DNA of 64,000 bases from Amycolatopsis bullii (GCF_014654205.1 NZ_BNAW01000003.1:248001-312000), one strand, 5' to 3'. Shown: positions 1 to 8,898, counted from the stretch's first letter. The notes: generated from the letters alone by a model not told the origin. Program-made: numbers and translations.

Positions 1-1
1 G

Positions 2-163
2 GTCGATGTGTCCGTCATGCCGGAGGTCGGCCGCGGGATTCCCAACGCAACGGCGATCGTCGTCGCGGAGAAGGCGGCCGACCTGATCCGCGGCATCCCC
101 GCCCCGGAAGCGGCGGAGTTGCCGGAGGCGAGGGTGCTGGCCGCCGCCGACCGGGGTCGCTGA
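2..163 (+). CDS. C-terminal end of an unidentified protein (cut by window edge)
   Basis: An open frame enters from the left edge and stops at a TGA at 161-163, giving the last 53 residues of a protein. The tail begins VDVSVMPEVGRGIPNATAI and ends in an Ala/Glu-rich stretch. I do not recognise a family from so short a piece. It is followed within 10 bases by a strong hairpin, which supports a real gene end. Confidence 0.5.
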   Translation, partial: VDVSVMPEVGRGIPNATAIVVAEKAADLIRGIPAPEAAELPEARVLAAADRGR

Positions 164-168
164 CCTGA

Positions 169-204
169 CCGTTCGGCCAAGCTACTCCGGGCTTGGCCGA
201 ACGG
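169..204 (+). terminator. Hairpin after the truncated left-edge gene
   Basis: Perfect inverted repeat with 14-base arms CCGTTCGGCCAAGC / GCTTGGCCGAACGG around an 8-base loop, 5 bases after the stop codon at 163. There is no T-run, as is usual in actinomycetes. Likely intrinsic terminator of the left-edge gene. Confidence 0.7.
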
Positions 205-480
205 GCAGCCGGGAACGAGGTGGTCACCGCGAAAGCCGTGGCCGGCGCGGTCCACGCCAGGATCCCCGCGGCACGGAGCCTGCTCCAGGTGGGTGCGGCA
301 CCGGCACGCTGCTGCGACGGCTGGCCGGCGAGTTCGAGCACGTCGAGGGGTTCGGTAGGTGGCGTGGTCGTCGTGGTGCTGTCGCCGCACCGGGTGTCCA
401 CGGAGTACCCGGAGTACACCGAGGCGCTCGGCCGGGCGGGCCTGTATGCCGAGTTCGTGCCGAGCACGGCGGCAGCGGTG
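205..480 (+). pseudogene. Remnant of an N-methyltransferase gene
   Basis: Decayed piece of a SAM methyltransferase. Reading across a frameshift near 290 gives SLLQVG followed by CGTGTLLRRLAGEFEHVEG. This matches SAM motif I of the intact sugar N-methyltransferase at 15297-16055 (SLLDVACGTGAHLETF). A later stretch, STEYPEYTEALGRAGLYAEF, resembles the C-terminal DEYLQAFEEAGCPATY segment of the same protein, so the middle has been deleted. A hydrolase remnant follows directly, in the same order as the intact pair. Confidence 0.6.
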
Positions 481-1196
481 GTGGAGCGGTGGACCGCAGT
501 GAGAACGCGCCGCTTGCTGCGGAGCTGTCCACCACTTCACCGTTTACAGCTACGACCGCCGCGGTCGAGGCGAGAGCGGCGACACCGCGCCGTACGCGAT
601 CGAGCGCGAGTTCGAGGACATTGCCGCGCTGATCGAGGACGCGGGCGGGTCGGCGTGCCTGTACGGGGTCTCCTCCTGCGGCGCGCTCGCCCTGGAGGCC
701 GCGGCCGCGGGACTGCCCGTCACCAAGGTCGGCGCGTTCGAGGTTCTCTACGACGTTTATCCCGGCGCGCAGGAGCGCACAGCAACCTACTGCAAGGAAC
801 TGGGCGCGCTGCTTGCCGAGGATCGCCGGGAAGCGGCGTTCGAGCTGTTCATGCGGCTGGCGGGCACGCCGGAGGAGATGATCGCTCAGGCGCCCAGCTC
901 GCCGCGTGGCGGGGACTGATCGCCAACGCCCGATCCTGGCCTACGACGCCGCCTGCCTGCACGACGGTGGGCCGCCGAAGGACCGGCTCGCCACGATCAA
1001 ACAGCCGGTGCTGGTCCTGACCGCGAAGACGATCGACGGCGCGATGGCCGGGCCGGCGTCCGGGTTCTTCGACGACGCCGCCGACGCGCTCGTTGCGGCC
1101 GTGCCGCGGGCCGAGCGCGATGTCATCCAGCAGGAGGGCCACGTCGCCGACCCCAAGGCGGTTGGGCCGATACTCGAGCGGTTCTTCGGCGTCTGA
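475..1196 (+). pseudogene. Decayed alpha/beta hydrolase, paralogue of the gene at 16052
   Basis: Reading across at least two frameshifts gives an alpha/beta-hydrolase that aligns along its length with the intact protein at 16052-16894: SENAPLAAELS against TENAPLGLELAS, then FTVYSYDRRGRGESGDTAPY against FTVYNYARRGRGDSGDVAPY, and CGALALEAAAAG against GGALALEAAAAG. The C-terminal third is in another frame (906-1196, ending at TGA 1194-1196) and keeps the QPVLVLTAKT strand and a late histidine in QQEGHVAD. The frame breaks lie near 500 and 890-910. No functional product is expected. Confidence 0.8.
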
Positions 1197-1455
1197 CCCC
1201 CGGCGGTACGTCGGGGTGCCGCCATCAGCGGCGACCGCGCCACGGCTCCCACGCCATAAGCCTGTGCGCGGCGGAAATGACCTCCCGATCCACATCACTG
1301 TTTCGGCGACGATGCCGAGGAAGTGGCGTCGAGCCGCGCTATCCTGCGCAGCCGGGATGTGCCATCCCGCGAACTTGGATGACCCGGCATAGCGGATCAT
1401 TCCCTGCGTCACCAGGGTTCCATCGCCTGCCTGCGAATCACCAAGGTTGGCGGGT

Positions 1456-1849
1456 CTACGACCGCGTGAATGACAGCAGACGCAGAGGCAATTCACCCGC
1501 AGTGCGGTCCGCCGAGTTGAACGTGTTCCACTTCGTACTCCTTACGCCATAGCGTTCCTCGCCGCTGCCGTCGAACGTGTAGGAGATGGCCCCGATAAGC
1601 TCACAGGTACCGATACGGGCCAGCTTGTCCGCCAGGTCCGCGTCCAATCGCGGGACGGCATGATCGCACCGACCATCCGTCGGCTCGGTCGTCCGAGGAG
1701 ACATGCGCAGGTCTCGCGCCTTCAGGCACCACCTGAGACGGCGCATGCGCTGGTCGGGTCGCGGACGATCAGCGGACGTGCCAGCCGTGCACGATGTGAT
1801 GGCGGGGCCCGAAGTGTGGCGATCCACTGACATCCTCGATCGTCGTCAT
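1456..1849 (-). pseudogene. Decayed free-standing condensation enzyme, paralogue of the gene at 23245
   Basis: An ATG at 1849 with a GGAGGA ribosome site opens a 26-codon frame, MTTIEDVSGS then PHFGPRHHIVHGWHVR, before a stop. The second part matches PFGPRHHIVHGWRIHG of the intact condensation protein at 23245. Further on, in shifting frames, RPLIVRDPTSACAV matches RSVIIRDPEARCQVV, DRADGWSV matches the active-site AAADGWSV, and CELIGAISYTFDGS matches GELIGNIAYKDGLVD. The remnant keeps N-terminal, active-site and C-terminal pieces with large deletions between. It lies 16 bases after the binding-protein gene, so the two were once an operon. Confidence 0.75.
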
Positions 1850-1864
1850 GACAGGTCCTCCACG

Positions 1865-3238
1865 TCAGTACACGTCGAGCCGCGCTGGGGTCGAGGGGAC
1901 CGGCCGCAGGCAGGCGGCGTTGTGCTCATCCAGGAGACGCTGTGCCTCCTCGGTCGCCTGCTCGAACCTCGGACCGGGGTCCGCGCCTGACAACAAAACG
2001 TCCTTCATCGCCCTGGTCATGGCGTGCTGGATGCCCGCGAAGTCACCCAACAACGCACCGGACGTCGCGGCGCACTGCGCCGACGTGCGGAGCTGGTCAC
2101 TGGCCGCTCGATGATGTGGATTGGCTGCGAACCAGCCCTCGCCCTCCAGCGTGTCGTAAGCCTCGTTGGTGATGGGGAGGAATCCGTGCGCCCGGTGCCA
2201 TCGAATGATGCTCGACGGCTTGATCAGGTGCTGGATGAACGCGAGCGCGCCGTCCCGCTTGGCTTCGTCGAGACCGTCCCGCAGGAACAGGGAGTACCCC
2301 GACACCAGGCTCCCCACGTAGGGCACCGACGAGTTGAACGGCATCGGGCTCGCGGTCACCTCGAAGCCGTTCTCCTCGCCGGAACGGACGAACTCCTCGG
2401 ACTGCTTCGACGAGCTCAGCGCGAACACCGCATCCTGCCGGGCGAATGTCTCGAACGCGCTCCAAAAGGCCCCCTCTGAGTAGACGTAGTGACCGGCCGC
2501 ATGCAAGTCCCGCATCCACTCGACCCACGAGATCATTTCCTTGGAGGCCAGGTCGACCACGGTAGCTCTGGCTTCCCTGCCGTTGCCGTTGTTTGCGATG
2601 AGACCGCCCTGCTGCGCCAGTGCCTGCTGGAAGATCCAGCCGTTGTTGGGCCAGGCCGCCCCGTAGGCCGGAGCTTCGTCGAGCCGCGCGACCGCCTCGC
2701 ACGCCGTAACGAGCTCATCCCAGGTCCTGGGGGGAGTGTCGATCCCGGCCTTGCGTAGGATCGTCATGTTCGAGTACAGCAGGGGAGTGGTGGCCGTCAT
2801 GGGCACGGAGAACTGGTCGCCCTGATACGTGTAGAAGTTCCGTGCGAGCGGTTCGATGTCGTCGATCAGCACCCGCTCCCCCAGCACTTCCTTGCGGCCG
2901 CCGAGAGCCCTCTCGATGGACGTGAACACCGGCTTACCTTCTGGCGTGTAGGTATCGTAGGCGAGTTGGGTCGCGGTGGCGTAGTACTCGGCGATGTCCG
3001 GTGCCTCCCCGCGCTCGGCGGCGCGCGCGACTTCTTCCGCCATCGTCCAGGGATCGTGACCCTCGACGCGCACCGCGTACTCCGGGTGGGCCCGCTCGAA
3101 CTCGCGGGCCATTTCCAGAATCGGTTGGAGGTATTCTTCACCGTCGTAGGTTCCGGACGGGCGAGCTTCACCACCGGGCGGAGTGAATTGATGTTCGATG
3201 ATCCACGCGGTAATGACGGTCACGCCTGCCCCGGTCAT
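1865..3238 (-). CDS. Extracellular solute-binding protein (family 1) without a signal peptide
   Basis: 457 residues resembling sugar or glycerol-phosphate ABC-transporter binding proteins: EREFERAHPEY-type N-lobe (AREFERAHPEYAVRV), the PLLYSNMTILRKAGIDTPP hinge strand and a GSLVSGYSLFL segment. The start ATG at 3238 has a good GGAGAAGG site upstream. The N-terminus (MTGAGVTVITAWIIEHQF) has no lipobox or convincing secretion signal, and no permease or ATPase partner is adjacent. It may therefore be a cytoplasmic ligand-binding protein, for example for sequestration, or a gene that lost its 5' end. The function is not established. Confidence 0.75.
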   Translation of the reverse strand: MTGAGVTVITAWIIEHQFTPPGGEARPSGTYDGEEYLQPILEMAREFERAHPEYAVRVEGHDPWTMAEEVARAAERGEAPDIAEYYATATQLAYDTYTPEGKPVFTSIERALGGRKEVLGERVLIDDIEPLARNFYTYQGDQFSVPMTATTPLLYSNMTILRKAGIDTPPRTWDELVTACEAVARLDEAPAYGAAWPNNGWIFQQALAQQGGLIANNGNGREARATVVDLASKEMISWVEWMRDLHAAGHYVYSEGAFWSAFETFARQDAVFALSSSKQSEEFVRSGEENGFEVTASPMPFNSSVPYVGSLVSGYSLFLRDGLDEAKRDGALAFIQHLIKPSSIIRWHRAHGFLPITNEAYDTLEGEGWFAANPHHRAASDQLRTSAQCAATSGALLGDFAGIQHAMTRAMKDVLLSGADPGPRFEQATEEAQRLLDEHNAACLRPVPSTPARLDVY

Positions 3239-3473
3239 ATCCTTCTCCGTTCTCGCCTACGTGAACTGCCAGTGTCCAGACGCTGCATGCGCGAGGACGC
3301 GCCGCTATTATTTCGACGGCGGGACGGATCCGGCGTCTTCTCAAGTGCGACGTGACTTGCCTTGGGTCGAGGCATACGGCAATACGGAAGACGCCCCCGG
3401 CCGCGTCTTCGCGACGCTGTGAGCGCACATTCCGTTAGGGGCGGTATCTGTCGCGTGGTGACGGCGCCACCCC
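3239..3473. other. Intergenic region between divergent genes
   Basis: About 235 bases between the start of the binding-protein gene (minus) and the flavin-enzyme remnant (plus). It presumably holds the promoter of the binding-protein operon. I see no clear repeat or coding sequence. Confidence 0.4.
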
Positions 3474-3835
3474 GAAGATGATCTTCTCGCATCTACCGAT
3501 GCGAACCCCACCCCGGAGGAGATCCTAGCGAGAGCCGAGTCGATGGTGCCCACCCTGGTGGCCCGTCAGGCGGACTCCGAGCGGCGGACATACTACTCGC
3601 AGCGGACTCACGACGAGTTCTCCGAAGCAGGTTTCTGCAGAATTCTGACCCCACGTCGCTACGGCGGCTACGAGATGGGAATCGAACCGTCCTGCGGTTG
3701 GCGATGACGTTGGCCCGCGGTTGTCCGTCGACCGGCTGAATGTCCTGTCTCGGTGCCACACACGCGCTGGCCGCGACGAGCCTGTTCGACGAGCAGACGC
3801 AGCGGGAGATCTTCCCAAGGCGATTGTGGACGCGA
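3474..3835 (+). pseudogene. Truncated flavin monooxygenase (acyl-CoA dehydrogenase fold), paralogue of the gene at 38874
   Basis: The + frame reads PTPEEILARAESMVPTLVAR, then EAGFCRILTPRRYGGYEMGI, before a stop near 3705. These match LTEQEVLARAERIAKTLVDR and KSGFYRLLVPRRYGGYEFGI of the intact protein at 38874. After a frameshift, VLRLAMTLARGCPSTG and CLGATHALAATSLFDEQTQ match its next segment. The gene then stops short, with only about the first 120 of some 410 residues left, and no in-frame start codon is visible upstream. Confidence 0.75.
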
Positions 3836-3854
3836 TGGGGTGATTCCTGAGTGG

Positions 3855-3883
3855 CGCGGCAGCTCCGGATCGGAGCTGCCGCG
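3855..3883 (-). terminator. Hairpin at the 3' end of the DoxX gene
   Basis: Perfect 13-base arms CGCGGCAGCTCCG / CGGAGCTGCCGCG with a 3-base loop, 11 bases beyond the DoxX stop codon. Probable terminator of the minus-strand run that ends here. Confidence 0.7.
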
Positions 3884-3893
3884 TGACGACCTC

Positions 3894-4262
3894 CTAGAGG
3901 GTCTCTATCCAGAACCGGCCGACAGCAACGAACGCCGCGAGCAACCCGAGCACGAGAGGCGAAACGAACTGTTCCTTGCGCCGGATGTGCACGACGATCG
4001 CGCCGATCATCGTCAGGAGCAGGCCTGTCGCGGCGGTTGGGACGAGCCAGGTAGCCCCCGAGATGAACGCGGGCGCAATGAGGCCGATCGCGCCGAGGAT
4101 TTCGAGCGTGCCGATGGTCTTGATCTGGGCTTCGGAGAAGTCCTCGACGTATGTCATGCCCTTCTCGTACAGCTTCTTCTTCGGTGTGACGAGCTTGCTG
4201 ACTCCCGCACCCAGGAAGGCCAGCGCGAGCAGTCCGGCCACGATCCACAGTGCAATGTTCAT
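3894..4262 (-). CDS. DoxX-like small membrane protein
   Basis: 122 residues with four hydrophobic helices, typical of DoxX/DoxD-like inner-membrane proteins: start MNIALWIVAGLLALAFLGAG, GVSKLVTP after helix 1, then IGTLEILGAIGLIAPAF. The ATG at 4262 is chosen because GAGAGGAAT lies upstream and the hydrophobic part starts there. The role is uncertain; DoxX proteins have been linked to redox or stress functions. It follows the VOC-protein gene by 50 bases in the same direction. Confidence 0.75.
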   Translation of the reverse strand: MNIALWIVAGLLALAFLGAGVSKLVTPKKKLYEKGMTYVEDFSEAQIKTIGTLEILGAIGLIAPAFISGATWLVPTAATGLLLTMIGAIVVHIRRKEQFVSPLVLGLLAAFVAVGRFWIETL

Positions 4263-4312
4263 TGCGATTCCTCTCGAAATTTGATGCTTCAAGAAAGTAG
4301 CTGACCGCCGGT

Positions 4313-5080
4313 TCAGCTCGTCATCGCCGCACCGACATCGAACTCCGTGCCGAACGGGTCCGTGATGTTCGCGACCCGCCCGTAGATCATGTCGTAGGGC
4401 TCGGTCGAGGTCCCACCCGCGTCGACCGCTCGCCGCGCCGCCGCATCGGCGTCGTCCACCTGGAACAAGGTTCCCCAACGGGACTTCGTGGCCGTTGGGT
4501 CACCGGCGATGCCGCCGATCTCGTGGCCATCCGGTCTGCGCAGGAACGTGAAGTCGAGCTCAGGCCGGTCCGGGTTGGCATCCAACGTGTGGCCGAAGAC
4601 CGCGACGTAGAAGTCGCGCGCGGGCCCGGATTCCGCGGTGACCAGGTCGGTGCGGAGCAGGGCGTTCGGCTCGTTGACGATCTCGCAGCCGATGTGGGCA
4701 CCGGCCTGCCACAGTCCACACTGCGCACCGGTGGTGTCCTTGATGATCGCCGCCCGGCCCTGGTCCAGCACGTCCATCGGGCCGGTGACGATCGCGCCGC
4801 CCGCGTCCCGCGCCCGGGCGGCCGCGGCGTCACAGTCATCCGTCGCGAAGTAGACGTTCCACCAGAAGTCCGTGGCGTCGGGATCGGGGTTCGGCCTGAT
4901 GGCCGCGACGGGTCTGCCCCGTAGCAAGCACTGGGTGTAGTGGCCGAACTCCGCCGGTCCCACATCGAACTCCCAACCGAACAACGCGCCGTAGAAGGTC
5001 ATCGCGCGGTCGAGATCCGGGATGCCCAGATCGATCCAGGTCGGTGTGCCAGCGGGCTGCGTGGTGGTCAGCTCGCTCAT
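4313..5080 (-). CDS. Tandem VOC (glyoxalase/bleomycin-resistance fold) protein
   Basis: 255 residues made of two VOC repeats. The first is about residues 15-125 (IDLGIPDLDRAMTFYGALFG, ending in QCGLWQ). The second is about 140-252 (DLVTAESGPARDFYVAVFG, ending in NITDPFGTEFDVG). Start ATG at 5080 with AAGGAGAG upstream. VOC proteins may be metal enzymes or drug-binding resistance proteins. The position beside an ABC exporter and an enediyne cluster makes a self-protection role possible, but the sequence alone does not prove it. Confidence 0.8.
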   Translation of the reverse strand: MSELTTTQPAGTPTWIDLGIPDLDRAMTFYGALFGWEFDVGPAEFGHYTQCLLRGRPVAAIRPNPDPDATDFWWNVYFATDDCDAAAARARDAGGAIVTGPMDVLDQGRAAIIKDTTGAQCGLWQAGAHIGCEIVNEPNALLRTDLVTAESGPARDFYVAVFGHTLDANPDRPELDFTFLRRPDGHEIGGIAGDPTATKSRWGTLFQVDDADAAARRAVDAGGTSTEPYDMIYGRVANITDPFGTEFDVGAAMTS

Positions 5081-5182
5081 CGTCTCTCCTTGTCGTGTCC
5101 GGGCCTGGTACCGGTGATGGCGTTGGCCGAGTGGGCCGGGTTGCCGGAGTTGATTTCGACCGAGTGCTCGCGGTAGCGGCAG
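5081..5182. other. Short gap between VOC gene and ABC operon
   Basis: About 100 bases containing no gene. It presumably carries the VOC-gene promoter. No clear hairpin was identified. Confidence 0.3.
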
Positions 5183-6037
5183 CTACTTCTTGTTGCGGTA
5201 GCGGGCCATGGTGAGCGGGCCGAAGACCGCGACGAGAAGTACGGACGAGACGAGCACCCAGCCGATTTCCCCCGCCGGGACCGAGCCGTGCATCAGGCCG
5301 CGTACCACGTTCACCAGGTGGGTGATCGGGTTGACGTCGATGACCGCCTGCATCCACCCGGGCATCGTCTTCGGGTCCACGAAGATGTTGCTCACGAACG
5401 TCAGCGGGAACATCACCATCATGCTGACCCCCGCCACCGAGTTCGGCGTGCTCAGGATCAGGCCGAGCATCGTCCACAGCCACGACAGGCAGAACGAGAA
5501 CACCAGCAGCAGCGCGACCGAGAGCACCACGCCGGCGGCGCCACCCTCCGGCCGGAACCCCAGGACCAGTCCGAGCCCGATGACGACCGCAGACCCGATC
5601 GAGTAGCGCACCAGATCGCCGAGCAGGGCGCCGACCAGCGGGGATGGCCGCCACACCGGAAGTGACCTGAACCTGTCGAACACCCCCTTCTGGATGTCGG
5701 TGTTCAGCGTGATGCCAGTGTTCATGGTGATCATGACGTTCGCCTGCACCAGGATGCCCGGCACCAGGAACTGCAGGTAGTCCTGTGTCGACCCGGCGAG
5801 CGCGCCGCCGAACAGGTAGGTGAACATCAGCGTGAACATGATCGGGAACATGGTCACGTCGACGAGCTGCTCCGGGAGGTGCTTGATCTTCAGCAGAGCG
5901 CGCCAGCCGAAAGTCAATGAGGTGCGCACCGGGCCGGGTCGGGACGGGCGCTCACCGACCAGTAGCACACGGCGCAGCGCGTCCTCGGTGACTGGCGCCG
6001 ACGCCTGCTCGGCGGACGTGGTGGTCATGGTGGTCAT
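5183..6037 (-). CDS. ABC-2 type exporter permease (DrrB-like)
   Basis: 284 residues of an ABC-2 membrane subunit with six predicted membrane spans. Signature segments include [20 protein letters not shown] near the start, [19 protein letters not shown] in the middle and [18 protein letters not shown] before the last spans. This pattern is typical of daunorubicin-resistance DrrB permeases, which pair with a DrrA ATPase to pump out drugs. The start codon overlaps the ATPase stop (ATGA at 6034-6037), so the two are translationally coupled. Export of the cluster product is the likely role (inference). Confidence 0.9.
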   Translation of the reverse strand: MTTMTTTSAEQASAPVTEDALRRVLLVGERPSRPGPVRTSLTFGWRALLKIKHLPEQLVDVTMFPIMFTLMFTYLFGGALAGSTQDYLQFLVPGILVQANVMITMNTGITLNTDIQKGVFDRFRSLPVWRPSPLVGALLGDLVRYSIGSAVVIGLGLVLGFRPEGGAAGVVLSVALLLVFSFCLSWLWTMLGLILSTPNSVAGVSMMVMFPLTFVSNIFVDPKTMPGWMQAVIDVNPITHLVNVVRGLMHGSVPAGEIGWVLVSSVLLVAVFGPLTMARYRNKK

Positions 6038-6999
6038 GCGGCTTCCTCCTCGGGGGTCTTTTCGGCGGCCTGTCCGGTCAGGGTGAGGAACACCTCGTCC
6101 AGGCTCGGCTGACCGAGCGCGAACTCGGTGACGTCGATGCCGCTGCGGGACAGTTCGGCCAGGGAGCGGGCGACCCGTTCGGGGTCGGAGATCCTTGCGG
6201 ACAGCGCGGCCGGGTCAGCGGAGAGCTCGACCGGCTCGTCGAGCGCGGCGGCGAGGACCCGTTCGGCGTCGGCCCGCTGCTCGGGCGCACGGAGCCGTAC
6301 GTGCAGCGAGCCGGCGCCGACCGATGCTTTGAGCTGGCCGCTCGAGCCCTCGGCGATCACCTTCCCGTGGTCGATCACCGCTATCCGGTCGGCCAGCTGG
6401 TCGGCCTCGTCGAGGTACTGCGTGGTCAGCAACACGGTGGTGCCCTGGGCGACCATGCCCCTGACGATCTCCCAGACCTGGTTCCTGCTGCGCGGGTCGA
6501 GCCCGGTCGTGGGCTCGTCGAGGAAGATCAGTTCGGGGGGGACGACCAGGCTCGCCGCGATGTCGATGCGCCGGCGCATCCCGCCGGAGTACTTCTTCAC
6601 CTGCCGGTCGGCCGCCTCGGCAAGGCCGAACGCGTCGAGCAGGTCGGCCGCCCGCTCCTTGCCTCGGTGGCGTGAGTAGCCGAGCAGCCTGGCGAGCAGC
6701 AACAGGTTCTCCGCCCCGGTGAGGTCCTCGTCGACCGACGCGTACTGCCCGGTGAGGCCCACCCTGCTGCGCACCGCCTGGGCGTCACGCACGACGTCGT
6801 AGCCGAGCACTTGCGCCTCTCCGGCGTCGGGCTGCAGGAGCGTGGCCAGCATGCGGATCGTGGTGGTTTTGCCCGCCCCGTTCGGACCGAGCACGCCATA
6901 CACGCTCCCGGCGCTCACGGCCAGGTCGACACCGGCGACCGCGTGGGTCTCGCCGAAGCTCTTCTTCAACCCTCTCGTCTCGATCGCGAGGTTTCCCAT
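6034..6999 (-). CDS. ABC exporter ATPase (DrrA-like)
   Basis: 321 residues with Walker [11 protein letters not shown]-loop, ABC signature [13 protein letters not shown], Walker [18 protein letters not shown] and an H-switch region [11 protein letters not shown]. The C-terminal extension of about 90 residues is as in DrrA. It forms an operon with the permease that follows. Two copies of a 16-base operator-like element (7045-7060, 7091-7106) lie upstream, so control by the adjacent PadR repressor is likely. Confidence 0.92.
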   Translation of the reverse strand: MGNLAIETRGLKKSFGETHAVAGVDLAVSAGSVYGVLGPNGAGKTTTIRMLATLLQPDAGEAQVLGYDVVRDAQAVRSRVGLTGQYASVDEDLTGAENLLLLARLLGYSRHRGKERAADLLDAFGLAEAADRQVKKYSGGMRRRIDIAASLVVPPELIFLDEPTTGLDPRSRNQVWEIVRGMVAQGTTVLLTTQYLDEADQLADRIAVIDHGKVIAEGSSGQLKASVGAGSLHVRLRAPEQRADAERVLAAALDEPVELSADPAALSARISDPERVARSLAELSRSGIDVTEFALGQPSLDEVFLTLTGQAAEKTPEEEAA

Positions 7000-7044
7000 G
7001 GGTTCGAGTCCTTCTCTCGGTGTTGCGAACGGATTAGTTGAGCC

Positions 7045-7106
7045 TAGTCAAGTTTGATTACTTGGTCAGAGTGCCACGAGGAGGCACGTCTAGTCAAGTT
7101 TGATTA
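7045..7106. promoter_or_regulatory. Pair of operator-like elements upstream of the ABC operon
   Basis: The 16-base sequence TAGTCAAGTTTGATTA occurs twice, at 7045-7060 and 7091-7106, and each holds an imperfect TCAA-GT-TTGA dyad. The first lies 46 bases upstream of the ABC ATPase start. The second overlaps the stop codon of the padR gene. The same pair recurs at 8246 and 8292. Best explanation: PadR binding sites controlling the exporter. Confidence 0.65.
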
Positions 7107-7697
7107 GAGGTGCATCTTGAGGGGGTCGTGGACCGTTTGCCACGAACCTGGATCATCGGCCATGGTGTAGGCGCCCTCGGACAGTCGTTTGCTGAGGCTC
7201 TTCGCCCACTCCAGTTCGGTGCGTGCGTGTCCCGCCCACAGTTCGGCCTGCTCGCGGACGTGCTCGGGGATGTCCCGATCGGGGTGCTCCCGCCACCCGG
7301 CCTGCACTACGAGCTCCGCTTCCAGGCGCGCGACCCGCTCGCTCACGTGCGCGATGGCATCTGACCTGGTCAGCATGGGCAACATGGCGATGGACGCGTT
7401 GAGCATGTCCGGGTCCTGGGTGCGCCGCAGACCGTCGCGGACCAGTTCGACCAGCTCGTCACGTCCCCGCGCTGTCGTGCGGTAGAGAACGCGCTCCGGC
7501 CCGGAGTTGCCCGGTTCGGCGTGTTCGGTGAGGAGGCCATCAGCCGCCGCCTTCTTCAGCGCGTGATAGATCGAGCCGGGCTTGATCTTGGCCCAGGTTT
7601 CCGCATGCCAGCTCTGCAGTTCGGACCGCACCTGGTAGCCATGCGCGCCGCCGGAGATGTGCACGATACCGAGTACCAGGAGCTTCGTCGCCGACAT
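7104..7697 (-). CDS. PadR-family transcriptional regulator, copy 1
   Basis: 197 residues starting MSATKLLVLGIVHISGGAHG. The N-terminal winged helix (residues 1-85) has the PadR pattern GYQVRSELQSW, KPGSIYHALKKAAADGLL and RVLYRTTARGRDEL. The C-terminal part is helical and dimerising (ARLEAELVVQ). PadR proteins usually repress drug-exporter or stress genes and release DNA on ligand binding. It sits directly upstream of the DrrAB-like operon and next to the paired operators. It differs from copy 2 at a limited number of residues. Confidence 0.9.
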   Translation of the reverse strand: MSATKLLVLGIVHISGGAHGYQVRSELQSWHAETWAKIKPGSIYHALKKAAADGLLTEHAEPGNSGPERVLYRTTARGRDELVELVRDGLRRTQDPDMLNASIAMLPMLTRSDAIAHVSERVARLEAELVVQAGWREHPDRDIPEHVREQAELWAGHARTELEWAKSLSKRLSEGAYTMADDPGSWQTVHDPLKMHL

Positions 7698-7786
7698 GCG
7701 CCCACTCTGCTGAATGTGCCGTCGGCGGACGTCACGCGGAGTGTCATCTCGTTGCTGGCTTCGCTCCACTTCTCGATGCGTGTCCG

Positions 7787-8206
7787 TCACCGTCGGAGCA
7801 TGTCGACCAGGCTTGAGGTCCTGGATCTGCGAGCCCAGGCGATCACCGCAACCCCGACCAGGAGGGCCAGTGGCAGCCACGGGCTCTCCTCCAGGAGGAA
7901 CACGTTGGTGATGGCCGCGCCGACCAGCACGGCGGCCAGCCCGAGAGCGGCGAGGCTCGAGAGCAGCGGGATCAGCAGCCCGACCGCGCCGGCGATCTCC
8001 AGGACGCCGACCACGTAGCGCGGCCACTGACCCGCTCCGATCTCGGTGAACATTTCAACCATGACCGGTGCGCCGGTGACCTTCATGATGCCGCCCCCGG
8101 CGAACTGCACGGCCAGGCCTGCCTGCAGCACCCACAACCCGACGTTGCTTGCGCGGCCAGGCTTGCGGGTGATCGCCGGAGCGTTGGTGTGCACTGTGGT
8201 GCTCAT
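7787..8206 (-). CDS. DoxX-family membrane protein
   Basis: 139 residues with four hydrophobic helices: VGLWVLQAGLAVQFAGGGIM, then VVGVLEIAGAVGLLIPLL and two more up to AVIAWARRS. Start ATG at 8206 has AGGAGGAGG upstream. It is sandwiched between the two padR copies, and the operator pair at 8246-8307 lies just upstream, so it is probably under the same PadR control as the exporter. The biochemical role of DoxX-like proteins is not settled. Confidence 0.85.
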   Translation of the reverse strand: MSTTVHTNAPAITRKPGRASNVGLWVLQAGLAVQFAGGGIMKVTGAPVMVEMFTEIGAGQWPRYVVGVLEIAGAVGLLIPLLSSLAALGLAAVLVGAAITNVFLLEESPWLPLALLVGVAVIAWARRSRTSSLVDMLRR

Positions 8207-8245
8207 CGCACTGCCTCCTCCTCTTTGCGAACGGATTGGGCGACC

Positions 8246-8307
8246 TAGTCAAGTTTGATTACTTGGTCAGAGTGCCACGAGGAGGAGCGTCTAGTCAAGT
8301 TTGATTA
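8246..8307. promoter_or_regulatory. Second pair of operator-like elements, upstream of DoxX
   Basis: TAGTCAAGTTTGATTA at 8246-8261 and 8292-8307, identical to the elements at 7045 and 7091. The first lies 40 bases upstream of the DoxX start; the second overlaps the stop of padR copy 2. Confidence 0.65.
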
Positions 8308-8898
8308 GAGGCGCATTTGGAGGGGATCGGGGACGGTTCGCCACGAACCCGGATCATCGGCCATGGTGTAGGCGCCCTCGGACAGTCGTTTGCTCAGGCT
8401 CTTTGCCCACTCCAGTTCGGTGCGTGCGTGTCCCGCCCACAGTTCGGCCTGCTCGCGGACGTGCTCGGGAATGCCGGGGTTCGGGTTCTCCCACCCCTCG
8501 GCCTGCACTACGAGCTCCGCTTCCAGGCGCGCGACCCGCTCGCTCACGTGCGCGATGGCATCTGACCTGGTCAGCATGGGCAACATGGCGATGGCCGCGT
8601 TGAGCATGTCCGGGTCGTGGGTGCGCCGCAGACCGTCGCGGACCAGTTCGACTATCTCGTCACGTCCCCGAGCTGTCGCGCGGTACAGAACGCGCTCCGG
8701 CCCGGAGTTGCCCGGTTCGGCGTGTTCGGTGAGGAGGCCATCAGCCGCCGCCTTCTTCAGCGCGTGATAGATCGAGCCGGGCTTGATCTTGGCCCAGGTT
8801 TCCGCATGCCAGCTCTGCAGTTCGGACCGCACCTGGTAGCCATGCGCGCCGCCGGAAAGGTGCACGATGCCGAGTACCAGGAGCTTCGTCGCCGACAT
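8305..8898 (-). CDS. PadR-family transcriptional regulator, copy 2
   Basis: 197 residues beginning MSATKLLVLGIVHLSGGAHG, nearly identical to copy 1, with most changes in the C-terminal helices (QAEGWENPNPGIPEH against QAGWREHPDRDIPEH). The frame stays open upstream for 33 more codons, but the MSATK start is preferred because it matches copy 1 and the usual PadR N-terminus. It heads the five-gene minus-strand run padR2-doxX-padR1-ATPase-permease. The two regulators could form heterodimers. Confidence 0.88.
   Translation of the reverse strand: MSATKLLVLGIVHLSGGAHGYQVRSELQSWHAETWAKIKPGSIYHALKKAAADGLLTEHAEPGNSGPERVLYRATARGRDEIVELVRDGLRRTHDPDMLNAAIAMLPMLTRSDAIAHVSERVARLEAELVVQAEGWENPNPGIPEHVREQAELWAGHARTELEWAKSLSKRLSEGAYTMADDPGSWRTVPDPLQMRL

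Larger units (their letters stand above)
7026..7704. repeat. Direct repeat copy 1 (padR gene plus operators)
   Basis: About 680 bases nearly identical to 8227-8905 (constant offset of 1201 bases). It covers a whole padR gene, both operator elements downstream of it and the beginning of its upstream region. The two copies bracket a DoxX gene. This is a segmental tandem duplication that has since diverged at scattered bases. Confidence 0.85.
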
